Assembly: GCA_949358305.1 (NCBI GenBank)
Contig: OX442314.1
Span: 14,005,060 to 14,069,059 of the forward strand
From: Strigamia acuminata
Taxonomy: Eukaryota > Arthropoda > Chilopoda > Geophilomorpha > Linotaeniidae
Reading direction: 5' to 3'
Length of the DNA: 64,000 bases
The notes under the pieces are model-generated. The model worked only from the letters and a program-made list of their open reading frames with translations. It made no database searches and was not told where the DNA came from. The position numbers were made by a program, and so were the translations under genes. Below, in pieces: positions 32,305 through 43,656 of the stretch (within the stretch, counting starts at the first letter, position 1; every line of letters begins with the position of its first letter).

Positions 32305-33198
32305 AACTTATGAAGATATTGTTTTAGAAAAATAATGATGTTCGATCATTAAGGTAAAAAATTTAAATACAAAAAACCTGTGGCCTTTGCTCAATGGAGT
32401 TGTCGCAACTGCATAGGGCGTTAAAACATGATTCACTACTTGTAATCATGGTTCGTTGAATATAAATACTTTTTTTTAACATAACTTATTTTTAATAATG
32501 TGTGTGTTTTTCAAGTTTCCTGTCACATTCCTACTTGAGTTCGAATTTGTTTCGTAGGTTTTACAAGAACTTTTGATTTCACACACCAAAAACAGAACTG
32601 TGATTAACCAGATGAAACGGTAGATAAACATTTTTTGATATTTTAAAGGTGCTTCCAGTTTTTTTTGGCTCCTGTGAAACTTAGTCAAGATCTAGATGGA
32701 ATTATTTTTTTTTTAAGCAAATTTGTCTTTGATATATTATATTTTTTATTACTCATATGAATTGGGTGTTTTCTTACTATAGAAATGTAACCGAATAGAA
32801 AATTGGTCAGTATTAAGTTAAAAATGGTAAAAACAATTTCTGTATAAAGATATAAAAAAAGAAATAAAATTTAACCGAGCAATGATCATCTCATAACTAT
32901 AGTCGCTGCATTTTTTAGCTAATTTACACCTAGAAAGTGTCCAATTTACGTCAAAGATGACTTTGAAAAATACCAAGTGTTTCTAACACTGAAAAAACCT
33001 CTGAGAAACGGCCAAATAAAAAAGAATTAGGAAAACTTTCCCAAAATAATTTTTTTGTTGATTATTTAAGGGTGTGAATAGGGATAAGCCACAATAGAAT
33101 ACATTAAACGATATAAAATTGGTCAGATTACATTATTTATGCGTTGAAAACATCATTCAGTGTATAAAAAACCAAAAAATAAAATTTAACCCAAGTGA
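32305..33198. other. Convergent spacer between DESI2 and TBCE
   Basis: AT-rich 3' UTR sequence of both genes; no other gene or repeat recognised. Confidence 0.5.
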
Positions 33199-35500
33199 TT
33201 ACCACCTAACTAATATAGTGTCATTATTTTCAATGGAAAAAAAATTAAGCTCCTGAAGGTCATTATCGAGTGGGATTTCAACGTCTCGATCAGTTATCTG
33301 AAACAAACAATTCATCAAGTTGTTTATTTATGCGCAGGAATTTTTATTTTTTTAAAATTAACCATTACCTTTTCTGGTTTATAACTCAAGTTGATTGATT
33401 GGGCATCTAATTTTAGTAGTTTTGGCAACATGCTTTTTAATTTCAGCACAGACATAGTTACTGAAAATAAACTTCGTCTTAGAAAAACAATATTAAAAAA
33501 AAAAAGAATTTAAAATTTAAAAAATTACGTGGTAATTTTTTAATTATTGGAGCCGTGTTTGGTAAAAGTGGACTGCATATTTTAACAGACACTAATTTAT
33601 TTTTCAGTGTTTGTTTAGCAATTTTTAATTCCGATTCCTCGGCTGCACCATAATCTATAAATAAAGAGAGTAAAAATATAAAAAAAATTCAGCTTTTATT
33701 TCTTTTTGAAGAAACATCCATTTTACATACTTTTAACAAGTTCTAAGTAACGCGGATGTTCGGTTAAAAACTCCAAAGGAGGACTGCTCCCTGCATCAAT
33801 TAATTTTTGACCATTAATACTGAGCCACACCAAGCCATACTTCTTTAAGTAATCGATCTCTGCACCCCTTCGTTCATCGGATGTCACCTGAAATGTTTGA
33901 CAGACAACATGAAGCTTATATAGCTAATATTTTACAATTATCGCCACCTGGACACGATTTAACATTTTAAGTCCACCAATTTTAGCAATGAACAGCTGGC
34001 GGGCACATGGCGGTGTCTCTGTATCACAGATTGGGTTATTCCTCATTCGTAATTCTTTCAAATTTTGTAATTTGTTCAATTCGGCGATATGTATCCACTA
34101 TAAACAAACAAATACATTTTTAAAAAAAATTATTTAAAGTGAAAAATACTCGTACTTTGTCGCATTTGTTATCATTGAGGCCAAGAATTTGCAGTTGTGG
34201 AAAGCTCGTTGTCTTTTGTCCGGGTAAAGCATTTGGAAAGGAAATAGAATCAATTCCGCAGTTGTTCAAATTCAAATATTCTAATCTGTGACAATAATAA
34301 AATTGTGTTATAAAATCTACAGTAGCTTATTCTGCATTACTTTGGCAAATGAGCAAGGTTTAAGATTTGTTGCCATCCTTCAATTTGATTAGAATCCATG
34401 TCTAATTTGTCCAGATTTTCAAAAAACGGCTCCGTTGGCTGCGAAATTAAGCTGATATTATTGTACGCGATTACTAGTTCGGATATGTGAGGCCACATCT
34501 CTGCACATGACAAAACTTGATTCCAGTCGTAATGAACTCTAGTTAAATAAATTCCACGCACAGTCTTAAACGCTGCTTTCAAATCATTGTCGACAGGAAC
34601 AGGAACGACAAGTCGATTGTCACTAGAATAAGTTTTAAAAAAATAATGTGTAATTTTCGAGCATTATTTTTTTTATAAATTACAAATTTACTTTAAAAGT
34701 AGCGTTTTCAAATGTTTGAATTTTTTAACTATTCGAGCCACATCAATCCACGAAGCCAATAAATTTTCGGACAGATCCAATTCAACAACGTTCGGTGTCA
34801 ACTCATTAAGATTATCATCATCCGTACCGAAAATCTTCATGGCAAATACACAGATTTCTTTCAACTGATGAAACTGACTGAAAAATACAAAAAAAAAATA
34901 GAAATAGAAATAATTCATCCGATTTAAAATATATCGAACCTTTGAATCGCTCCAATTTTGTCAAATCCAATAAATTCTATCGGTTTTATTACGCTATTTG
35001 ATCCGATATAAGTGTCACCTTGATCGTTGGCATTGGCGCCTTTTTGAAACCCGTATTTTTGAATTACAGCCGCAGAATAAGTAATTCCAAAATCCTAAAG
35101 ATTAGACCCAATTAGCTGGAAAAATATCGGTAAATCTAAAAAAATTATATATTACTTACTGCTTTTTGTGGACGAATAAAACTCCCCGAAGTGGGATTGC
35201 TATTTAAAAATAAATAAAACATTACTTTAGCATAGAACCGTTAATTACTAACCACAGAACAATACCTGGCTAAAAAATATGTAACTCCTTCGTGGGTGCC
35301 ATCATGTTTACCACGTTTCAGATCATCCCAATCAATTCCTAACCAATCACCTAGTGCGAGCATAAAAATTAGATATGCCGGTAATAAACCCAAATTAAAA
35401 CATTTAAATATTTACCTGCTGTTGGTGGAATTGGACCAAAATAACGAACAGTACCGTAATGACCCGCGCTCACAATTCGTCTTCCAACGGGCGACTCCAT
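33199..35500 (-). CDS. TBCE: Tubulin-specific chaperone E
   Basis: Twelve exons: 35416-35500, 35266-35350, 35160-35199, 34940-35094, 34692-34877, 34341-34622, 34156-34285, 33948-34097, 33731-33887, 33529-33654, 33369-33460, 33199-33297; 1587 nt, 528 aa, close to the vertebrate protein length. An N-terminal CAP-Gly domain ([17 protein letters not shown], then GKHDG in place of the usual GKNDG) binds the alpha-tubulin tail. It is followed by leucine-rich repeats ([26 protein letters not shown]) and a C-terminal ubiquitin-like domain ending ILVRW. TBCE works in the cytoplasm with the other tubulin cofactors to fold alpha-tubulin and assemble the alpha/beta dimer. All introns are short and GT-AG. 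Confidence 0.95.
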
Positions 35501-37066
35501 TAGTAAACTTTTCAACAGTCTGTAAGAAAAATTACGATATATAAAAAAAATATCTAAAAGTTAAATAATAATTACTTAAAACTAAGTTTAAAATATGAAT
35601 AAATAAAAATAAGACAACAAACATGTAAGTTTATTTATTGTTTATTTAATCCTCAAAAAACAAACTGGTACATAACAACTAAACATATTCCTCTATGCCA
35701 CAATAATACGTGTGTACAAAGATTTAAAATAAAAAATCAAATAGGAATAATAAAAATTATCATTATTGTAAATTTAAAAACGATTTCTACGCTCTTTGGT
35801 TTTTATTTAATTTTTAGGAAACTTTCAGCGTTTTTTAATATAAATAAAAAAAATCGTGATACAGTAGGAAACATTTCAAATATTGCAAGTAATCAAATTT
35901 AGGACACAAAAACTCGTTTCAGTATAAAAATTTATAAATGCAATGCTAGAGCATGCAAAAAGGCACATTTCAATACTTATCCCTACAAAGCAAAACTAAT
36001 ATTTAAAAATTTGTATTTTATTTTGGCATGTTTAACATTTAAATGCCTCAAAAAAAATCAATTGACACTTTGTTTACCTTTCTAGTTAACAAGAAAAATC
36101 TTTGGCAAGTACTAGGAATCATTCATTTTCAATTAATTAAATTAATTAATTAATAATTAGGAAAAATTTGTAAATAAAAATTCTAGTGAACATTCAATTA
36201 TTATATAATTTATCAATAAAAAGGGTAACTAAATGCAAAAATAAAAAGAAAGAAAGAAGATAAAATTGCCAAGAAATGTGATTTGTGACAATTTAAAATA
36301 AAAATAGATTATGTCACTTTCAAAGTGCAGTTCTACATTTTTATAAAATTAAAAATACTGCTTTCAGCTAAACAACGCATAATTAATAATTATGATTGAC
36401 ATTATAGGATACAATTCACCGTTACTGACTACAAAACCACTTAAGGTCATATACTTCAAATTTAAAGGATGGTATTAATCACACAGAACTGTGCAAATAG
36501 GAAGGTAAAACACATGGCTTACAATGCATGCGGTGCATTGTAAACATTCACAATCAATTACAGGATAGGGTTACTCGGAAACTTAGTCGTTATTTCCCGC
36601 TTTGCTAGTAATAGCATCAAAACAAAACAAAATTCTTCCAATTTGAGCACATTCAACAAATTAAAACCAAAATTAAACAAAATTTTTTCCATACTGAAAT
36701 AAATAATTAAAACTCAAAAAATAAAATAAAATGCAAAGTGGGAAATGCTTTCCGAGTACCCCAATAGAAAAAAAAACAAAAAAAATAAAAAATAAAAATA
36801 AACAAAAATAAAACAAAACAAAAAAAAGAAAACTCTGCTCCTATAATCACTTCTACAATTTAATTTTAAAATCTGTTAACATGATATATAATTATACACA
36901 TTTCATGTGTACCTTAATATGATATTTATTATTAGTAATTAATTTTTTTTTTCATTTCCACCTTTGCAAAATATTATTGCCTAGAATAAGAGGAACTTGG
37001 GAATGCATGTTTGGACATGACGGAACCTTCAGGTACCTGAAAACAAACGACCAATCAGCTTGGCAC
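35501..37066. other. AT-rich spacer, TBCE 5' side to the DUF3253 gene
   Basis: No gene seen. Strongly A/T-rich with simple A-rich runs at 36750-36830 and AATTAATT repeats near 36130. Part is probably the 3' UTR of the DUF3253 gene. Confidence 0.4.
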
Positions 37067-37447
37067 TCACTGAACGTAGCGAAATCTAATGGGTCCTCGC
37101 ACATTTTCAGGATTAATCGCTTGTCCCTTTTGCAGAATCAATATTCTACCTTCCAATGCCAAATCGCTGCCTACATCTCTGACCAACTGCATCACACTTC
37201 GCCAGCCATTAGGAAACAGTTTTCTCGCTACTTCTGAAGGACAAATACTTTTTTCCGAGCCTCGCTCTTGGGTTAAGCAAATTATTTCGTCGTGAATTAG
37301 TTTCCTGAGTGTTGCTTCGTCCTGAGACACCATTATGCTGACATCTTGAGCTGTGAGAATCGGCTTCGACTCTAGGACCGACTTTGTCTCGTTGTCTTTC
37401 TTCAGTTTCTTGTTCTGAACTATGTCGTATCTCGACACTCGTTTCAT
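37067..37447 (-). CDS. DUF3253-domain protein
   Basis: The last exon (acceptor TTTGCAG, exon from 37548 to the stop at 37067) encodes a basic lead-in and then a compact C-terminal domain of about 80 residues with the DUF3253 hallmarks ICPSEVARKLFPNGWR, VRDVGSDLALEGRI and GPIRFR. The biochemical role of the family is unknown; it is mostly described from bacteria and fungi. The first in-frame ATG is at 37447, giving 126 aa. An upstream exon joins in phase at 37624 (CTCG|GTGAGT) but its frame has a TAA and no ATG close by, so it is either 5' UTR or preceded by another unseen exon. The acceptor and donor show this is a eukaryotic gene, not bacterial contamination. Confidence 0.65.
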   Translation of the reverse strand: MKRVSRYDIVQNKKLKKDNETKSVLESKPILTAQDVSIMVSQDEATLRKLIHDEIICLTQERGSEKSICPSEVARKLFPNGWRSVMQLVRDVGSDLALEGRILILQKGQAINPENVRGPIRFRYVQ

Positions 37448-38511
37448 GTCTCTGGACAGTTGCTGGCACCCGCTCGAAGACGATGAGCGTCCATCACAGT
37501 GTGCAAGGCTGCTGACGAGGCAGGAAGAGTCTTTCAGAGTCGCTTCTGCTGCAAAAATACACGTTTTTAGATTAAATTTGACTTTTTTATAACGAATATT
37601 CGAGATTTTTACGTCGCACTCACCGAGATATACTATAATAAACGTGCAGTCGTTGTAAATAGACAAACTTAAGACAAATTAATGTCGTTTTAGAGTCATG
37701 CCACTAATTGGTTAATTAAAATTAGATGGCAACGCGAACTTTGTGGTAAATGTTTGTTTCAAACTATTTCTTGATCAAAGTAAGATAGTTTGGCTTAAAT
37801 TCTAAAAAAATTTTATTTTATTTTAACAAATTTTTTTTATTTAACATTACTCCCGACTTGACGGTTTGAAAATCAAATACCAACGACTTAAATTCTACCA
37901 ATTTCAAATCAATAATTCACAATCCGCACCGATTTCCTTTCAAATCGCTTTCAACCACATTTTTTCGTGTGAAAAAATGCTAACAAATAATTTCTAGGTT
38001 AAGCCTAGTGAGGTGCAAAGAAAGCAAACCTACTTTATATTGTCCATGTTACTCCTATTTTTTCACATTTTTTTTGTTACTCAACACTCATTCGCAAACT
38101 AAACCAACAATATAACATTCACTCGCGAAACTAATGGATTTATGTGTACATAAAAAAATTCGTTTTTCACGCTAATTTATTACGTAGTTTAACTACTTAC
38201 CCATCAGATATCAAGGACTTTGTGCGCCTTCTTTTTGGTAACGAAGGTAGCGCTTTATTACCACATCCTGTTTGAATTGTGCATAAAATTTCTGTTTCCG
38301 GTAGCTGTATTGGTTTCGCGAACTACATCGAGATGGCGTTACAGGTCCATATTTTGTTACTTTTTTTTCTTCCGATGCCGTAGAAAAAATTTTCTTTTTT
38401 ATTTTAAATAAACAGTAAATTAACGTATATTCGTTTTCTTAATTACTTCGATGTTAATTACGCACTCGGTGTTAATAAAATATATTTTAGCGTAGTTTAC
38501 CGCTTGGAGTG
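37448..38511. other. 5' region of the DUF3253 gene up to the gypsy insertion
   Basis: Contains the remainder of the last exon, an intron and a probable first exon ending at 37624. 37680-38511 shows no gene or repeat; it was probably continuous with 43265-43656 as a divergent promoter region before the retrotransposon inserted. Confidence 0.4.
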
Positions 38512-38639
38512 TGTAGCATAGTGAATAAAGGATAACCTCATTGCTTGAACGCTAGCTAACTTGTGTTTAATGTACTCTATGACCTTGCACTCCTCCTTGC
38601 GCCTCGCGCCCTCTATCGGTTACATTTAACAACACTACA
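38512..38639 (-). repeat. Gypsy 3' LTR
   Basis: 128 bp, TGTAGTGTTG to TATGCTACA on the minus strand, identical to the copy at 43137-43264. Confidence 0.95.
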
Positions 38640-38785
38640 TCCCTCCCCTTGTCCGGAGTACAACAACAATCAAGAACAATTCGACAAACATTAAATTTGA
38701 TAACAATAATTCGACACCAAAACAATAATTAATAAAATTCGACAATCAATAAGTTCTATCACAATTCAGTATATAGTTCACAGTT

Positions 38786-41700
38786 TCACTTTTTTCTCTT
38801 CTTGCAACACATATCATAGTCCTTTTGCCACGACGGCTTGTTTGTTTTCCTATTTGATTTCCTCAGCACGAATGGATCCTCGGGTTCCGGCACAGCCGGG
38901 ACATCCTCCGGTTCCTGAGCGGGTGGAACAATTCCCTGCTCCCCTCTCTCTTCCACTCTCGACTCCGTATCACATAATGGCGTTTTTTCCTCACTTTCAT
39001 CACTCGTCTCCAGCTGCGGGTCCCTTCCTCTCCCTCCGTCATCCTCATCCATCTCCCCATCCCCCTGTCTTACTCTCTCCAATTCCTCCCCTCTCTCTTG
39101 ACGTATCTTCTTGAAGAACGATGAGTTTCGCACCACGTTCTGTCTTCCCCTGTTGGCTGTCACTTGAGAACCCGCTATCGCTATAATTCTGAACGGTTCC
39201 GGATCATACGGTGTTGTTAGTTTATTCACCTTCCTTCTTCTCACCAGGACTACGTCTCCCACCAATAGCCCGTGTTCCCGAACATGCCTCTTTCCATCTG
39301 CCAAACTCTTCATACTCCCCTTCTTTTCCTCATCTCTCTTCCTCATTATCGCATCGTTTGGCCTCACGAAAACTTGTGGTAACCTGGTCTTAATCGGTCT
39401 GCCGTACATCGCGTCGGCCGGCGAAACTCCCGTGGTCGCATGTGGAGTCGCGCGGTAATTTAGAAGGAACTCGTGGACTTCCTCGTGCCATTTCCGTCCC
39501 TCCGTAACCGCCGTCAAGATCGCTTTGTTTAAAGTTTTCATTAAACGTTCAACTTCTCCGTTCGCTTCGGGCCACAGCGGCGTAACTCGATGGTGTCGCA
39601 CGCCCATTTCGGCCAGAAAATCCGCGAACTCGCATGACGAAAATGGCGGTCCGTTATCGGACTTCACCGTCTCCGGGATGCCCAACTCCGAGAAACGCTT
39701 TCTCAGAAGCGCGATGACGCCCCGAGCCCCCGTCGACGACACGCCGTCCACAAATGGGAAGCGTGAATACTCGTCTACGATGACAAATAAAATCCTGCCG
39801 TCGGGAAACGGTCCTAAAAAGTCAATTGCGACCTTCTGCCAAGGCCGGTCGGGTAAACTGGACATCTCCAATGGGGTCCTCGATTTTGTCACCACGGTTG
39901 CTTGGCAAGGAATGCATCCCGCTATAAGCCGCTCCACCCGCATATCAATTCCGGGAAACCACACCTTTTGGCGTAAGAGCATCTTGGTTTTCACCACTCC
40001 CTGATGTCCCCGGTGAGCGATCTCCACTACTTTGTCTCTTAGTGACTCGGGCACCACAATTCGATCGCCCCGAAGGATGATTCCGTCCTCAGTATTCGTA
40101 AATTCTTCCTGCAACATTTTAAACGGTTTTAAACATTCTTTTTTCCATGTTTTCTCACGTTCTGCTCCCTCCTGTGTCAGCGCTTGTTGTAAAAGTTTCA
40201 AACTGACATCCTCGTTTGTACACTTCGCAATCTCCTCCCGTGTTAGTGATTTCGGCACACGAGTCCTGACCACGAAATTAACATATCCCTCCACGGTCCT
40301 CGACATGGCGCCGTCCTTCAGGCCTCTTGTCCCCGTATGTCGCGACATATAATCGCTGGGGTTGGAATTTCCTCTCGTGTACTTTACCTCGAACACATAT
40401 TGTTGTATTCGAAGGCAAAGCCTCTCTATCCTTGCCGAAGGTCGCGCTTTGCGGTTCCCGAAAATGCTTATTAACGGCTTGTGATCTGTGAAAAGGGTAA
40501 ACATTGTTCCATATAAGTATAAATAGAAGTGCTCGATGGCCCAAATTGCCGCCAAGGTTTCACGTTCAATTTGAGAGTATCTACTCTCTACATCCGTTAA
40601 AGTCCGGCTGGCATACGCCACTACTCGAGGTTCGCTCTCGCCGCTCCTAATTTGCGCCAAAATTGCGCCGAGTCCATTTGGCCCCGCGTCTACCGTCAGG
40701 TGCGTGCTTGCCGTCGGGTCATGATAGGCCAGCGTGTTCCTATTTCCGAGCTGCTCCTTTATGCACATCCACGCCTCCTGATGTTCCTTTTCCCATCGAA
40801 ACGGCCCATTTGAACTTTTCGTCAGGTCCCGCAACGGTTTCAAAATTTTCGCCATATCTCTGACGAAACGAGCACAATAAACTACCATACCGAGCAGACT
40901 CTTTACCTCCGCTGACGATTTTGGGATTTCCATCTTATCGATTGCCTCCACTTTTCGTGGGTCAATTGAGACCCCGGCCGCTGAAAATACATGTCCAAAA
41001 AACACTATCTCACCACGGCGCACCTCACATTTGTCCTCGTTTAAAGTCAGTCCTTTTTTTTCCAGTCGCTTCAAAACGGCGTGCAGCGCCGCGTCGTGTA
41101 CCTCCACAGTTTTTCCTACAATGAAAATGTCATCAACAATGTTAATGCAACCCTGCAAACCCTCGATCACTTGACGTATGGTGTCCTGGAATAACTCAGA
41201 AGCTGAGTTTATCCCAAACAATAGCCTTTTAAAACGAAATAGGCCCACATGAGTCGCAAAGACAGTATATTTACGAGATTCCGCATCTAACTCAACTTGA
41301 TTGAATCCATGATTCAAATCGAGTTTTGAAAAAAACCGCGCTCCCTCCGCCAGCGCCACAATGTCTTCCAACCGCGGCGAAGTGTGCCTAACCCTTTTAA
41401 TCGCTCTGTTCACTTCCCTTGCGTCAACACAGAGGCGGATCGCGTCGGGGTCCGGGTCTTTGGGTTTGTCCACGCAGTGGATCGGTGAGACCCACGGCGT
41501 CGGCCCCATTCCTTCGTCGATCCGTTCGATCACATCCATTTGCAGCAATCGGTCGAGTTCTTTTTCGACCTTCTTTCTTAATCGAAATGGCAGTGGGCGG
41601 TAGCGCTGCGCCACCGGCGCTACTTCCTCGTCCACGTGTAGGTGAATTTGGTATTCCTTGAGTTTTCCCACTCCCTGGAATAATTTGGGATATTGTCTTT

Positions 41701-43072
41701 TTATCTCCTCCTCCAACGTTGTTTTCTTGATATTGTTCACCACCTGCACGATTCCCAGTTGTTTCGCCGTTGCGTAATTCAACAATGACTCACCCGGCCG
41801 ATCCACCACGTACGCCGTCGCTTCTAATTCCATCTCTTCGTAACGGATCATTAATGTCACTCGGCCCAATAATGGCAGCGGCTCGGATGATCCATACGTC
41901 ATCAGCTTAGCACGACTTTCCTTCAACATCGGTTTTAACTTCATCGCCCAATAATCCTCTCTGCCCAAAACATTCACTGAAGTTCCCGAATCAACGATGA
42001 ATCTCGTATCCCTACGCTCTTCCCCCACTGTCAAACACACTTCCGGCATCTTTGGGCTCCCCTTTCTGCCGTCTGAACACAAACCGATTGTAAACAACTC
42101 CTCATCATCACTCTCCTCGACATAGTCGCACTTCACTGCATTTATTTTGTTATTAGCTTCCGCCCCCTCCTCTCGCTTTACTCGACAAAAGCGCACGAAA
42201 TGACCCGTCTTACCGCATCCCCGACACGCCACTCCCCTCGCCGGACAGTCCTGTGGCGTGACGTGTGGCCACGCTCGACCGCAATTAAAACACTTCCTAT
42301 TTCCCGAGCCACGGGATCCGCCGAATCCGCCACGAGCCGCGCCACCTGTCGATTCTCTCCTACGGTACCCCGTTTCACTGTTCGCTCTCCTCCTGCCCTC
42401 AGTCGATGCTCGAACCAGGTTAATTTCACCCGTTACCTCTTTCTCGCTACCTTCCATTTGTTTTGCTTGCCACTCCGAGGCTTCGTATCCTCGGCCCAGG
42501 TCCAGAAGCTCTTTCAATGTCAGCGTATCATCACGCAACGCCTGTCGTCGTAATCGGTTCAAACTTGTCCCCAGAATTATTTGGGATTTAATCTCGCGGT
42601 CATCGTCCTTAAAATCGCATCCCACCGCTAAATGTCTCAATCTCATCTGGTATTTATCTAACGGTTCCGTCGCCTCCTGGCGGGACATTCGGAATGTATA
42701 AATGCAAAATTCCGTATTCTTTTTGGGAATAAAATAGGCAGTTAATGCGTCCTTTACCGTTTTATAGTTCTTATCCTCCTCCTCTATCACTAAAGTCTCA
42801 TAAACGGCGAACACCTCCTCACCCGCCTGGTGAAGTAACGTCGCCATTTTCCTCATATCGTCCTTGATTCCCGCCGCCAACATAAACATTTCCAGCCTGC
42901 TAATCCACCTTTGCCAACGCTGGGATTGAGTGGTGGTCTCGCCATGAACATCGAATGGTGGGATGCCTGCCGACCGCAGAAAACCAGACGTCGCCGTTTC
43001 ATCCGCCATATTGTCGCGTTTCGCGTCTGTTTTACTCTCCTCCTCGCACAATTCCATCAGCCGCAACCACAC
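38786..43072 (-). CDS. Gypsy gag-pol polyprotein
   Basis: 1428 aa in one frame. The order is gag (about 1-255) with two zinc knuckles (CFNCGRAWPH and CRGCGKTGHFVRFC, about 260-300), an aspartic protease (FIVDSGTSVNVLG), reverse transcriptase with the catalytic box written IVDD rather than Y-x-DD, RNase H, and an integrase with an H-H-C-C zinc site (HRGHQG ... CIPCQ) and DDE core (AIDFLGP, SDNGPPF, NGEVERL), then a basic/acidic tail. This is the gypsy order (RT before integrase). It is intact, so the element may be mobile. Translation may start at the first ATG or at the later MADETATS. Confidence 0.93.
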   Translation of the reverse strand: MWLRLMELCEEESKTDAKRDNMADETATSGFLRSAGIPPFDVHGETTTQSQRWQRWISRLEMFMLAAGIKDDMRKMATLLHQAGEEVFAVYETLVIEEEDKNYKTVKDALTAYFIPKKNTEFCIYTFRMSRQEATEPLDKYQMRLRHLAVGCDFKDDDREIKSQIILGTSLNRLRRQALRDDTLTLKELLDLGRGYEASEWQAKQMEGSEKEVTGEINLVRASTEGRRRANSETGYRRRESTGGAARGGFGGSRGSGNRKCFNCGRAWPHVTPQDCPARGVACRGCGKTGHFVRFCRVKREEGAEANNKINAVKCDYVEESDDEELFTIGLCSDGRKGSPKMPEVCLTVGEERRDTRFIVDSGTSVNVLGREDYWAMKLKPMLKESRAKLMTYGSSEPLPLLGRVTLMIRYEEMELEATAYVVDRPGESLLNYATAKQLGIVQVVNNIKKTTLEEEIKRQYPKLFQGVGKLKEYQIHLHVDEEVAPVAQRYRPLPFRLRKKVEKELDRLLQMDVIERIDEGMGPTPWVSPIHCVDKPKDPDPDAIRLCVDAREVNRAIKRVRHTSPRLEDIVALAEGARFFSKLDLNHGFNQVELDAESRKYTVFATHVGLFRFKRLLFGINSASELFQDTIRQVIEGLQGCINIVDDIFIVGKTVEVHDAALHAVLKRLEKKGLTLNEDKCEVRRGEIVFFGHVFSAAGVSIDPRKVEAIDKMEIPKSSAEVKSLLGMVVYCARFVRDMAKILKPLRDLTKSSNGPFRWEKEHQEAWMCIKEQLGNRNTLAYHDPTASTHLTVDAGPNGLGAILAQIRSGESEPRVVAYASRTLTDVESRYSQIERETLAAIWAIEHFYLYLYGTMFTLFTDHKPLISIFGNRKARPSARIERLCLRIQQYVFEVKYTRGNSNPSDYMSRHTGTRGLKDGAMSRTVEGYVNFVVRTRVPKSLTREEIAKCTNEDVSLKLLQQALTQEGAEREKTWKKECLKPFKMLQEEFTNTEDGIILRGDRIVVPESLRDKVVEIAHRGHQGVVKTKMLLRQKVWFPGIDMRVERLIAGCIPCQATVVTKSRTPLEMSSLPDRPWQKVAIDFLGPFPDGRILFVIVDEYSRFPFVDGVSSTGARGVIALLRKRFSELGIPETVKSDNGPPFSSCEFADFLAEMGVRHHRVTPLWPEANGEVERLMKTLNKAILTAVTEGRKWHEEVHEFLLNYRATPHATTGVSPADAMYGRPIKTRLPQVFVRPNDAIMRKRDEEKKGSMKSLADGKRHVREHGLLVGDVVLVRRRKVNKLTTPYDPEPFRIIAIAGSQVTANRGRQNVVRNSSFFKKIRQERGEELERVRQGDGEMDEDDGGRGRDPQLETSDESEEKTPLCDTESRVEERGEQGIVPPAQEPEDVPAVPEPEDPFVLRKSNRKTNKPSWQKDYDMCCKKRKK

Positions 43073-43136
43073 CGCTCATTTACTGTTCGTATGCACTCGT
43101 ATCGCGTCTATTTCATCAAACTTCCCTCGTCGCCAA

Positions 43137-43264
43137 TGTAGCATAGTGAATAAAGGATAACCTCATTGCTTGAACGCTAGCTAACTTGTGTTTAATGTAC
43201 TCTATGACCTTGCACTCCTCCTTGCGCCTCGCGCCCTCTATCGGTTACATTTAACAACACTACA
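43137..43264 (-). repeat. Gypsy 5' LTR
   Basis: Identical to the 3' LTR. It begins TGTAG and ends CTACA on the minus strand, followed by the primer-binding-site-like TTGGCGACG. Confidence 0.95.
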
Positions 43265-43656
43265 GAGTGCTGTAACAGACATGCGCGTAGTGTTGACTCA
43301 AACTCATTGGTTTCTTATCGAGATTTCCTACTGCCGGCTTAATCTCACACCTCGTAGTTCAGCTGCAGCCAATATAAACAAATATGGTTGTCGCCTTCTG
43401 CTGGACACTCAATGGTTGGATTCCATTTTTGATTCAATTGTAGAAATTAAGAATACAACAGGAAAAATAGAAAAATGAAAGAAATAGTGTGTATAATTCA
43501 ATTAAGTGATGATAAAATAACAAACAAAAAAAAAGCGCAGTGATGCGCAACATTGAAAAGTGATCGGCCATAATTTGTGCGTTATTAACCACTATAGCCG
43601 CACCTGTCAGTTTAAGGAGTGCCTTTTAGACTCGTGCTTCCATAGATGTACCAATC
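43265..43656. other. AREL1 5' region
   Basis: Starts with the GAGTG target duplication. Holds the presumed promoter and 5' UTR of the plus-strand ubiquitin ligase; no specific motif assigned. Confidence 0.4.

Larger units (their letters stand above)
38512..43264 (-). mobile_element. Complete Ty3/gypsy LTR retrotransposon
   Basis: 4753 bp, lying on the minus strand. The two 128-bp LTRs are identical over their whole length, and the insertion is flanked by the 5-bp duplication GAGTG (38507-38511 and 43265-43269). Next to the 5' LTR (43137-43264) the minus strand reads TTGGCGACGAGGGAAG, a likely primer-binding site. Next to the 3' LTR is the purine tract AAGGGGAGGGA. One uninterrupted gag-pol frame fills the interior and no envelope gene is present. 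Identical LTRs and an intact frame indicate a very recent insertion. Confidence 0.95.

Noticed and set aside
36750-36830. A-rich tract as a replication origin or matrix attachment site
   Set aside because: Base composition alone does not support it.
41361-43160. Several plus-strand ORFs of 60-150 residues
   Set aside because: All lie antisense to the gypsy gag-pol frame and show no domain signature.
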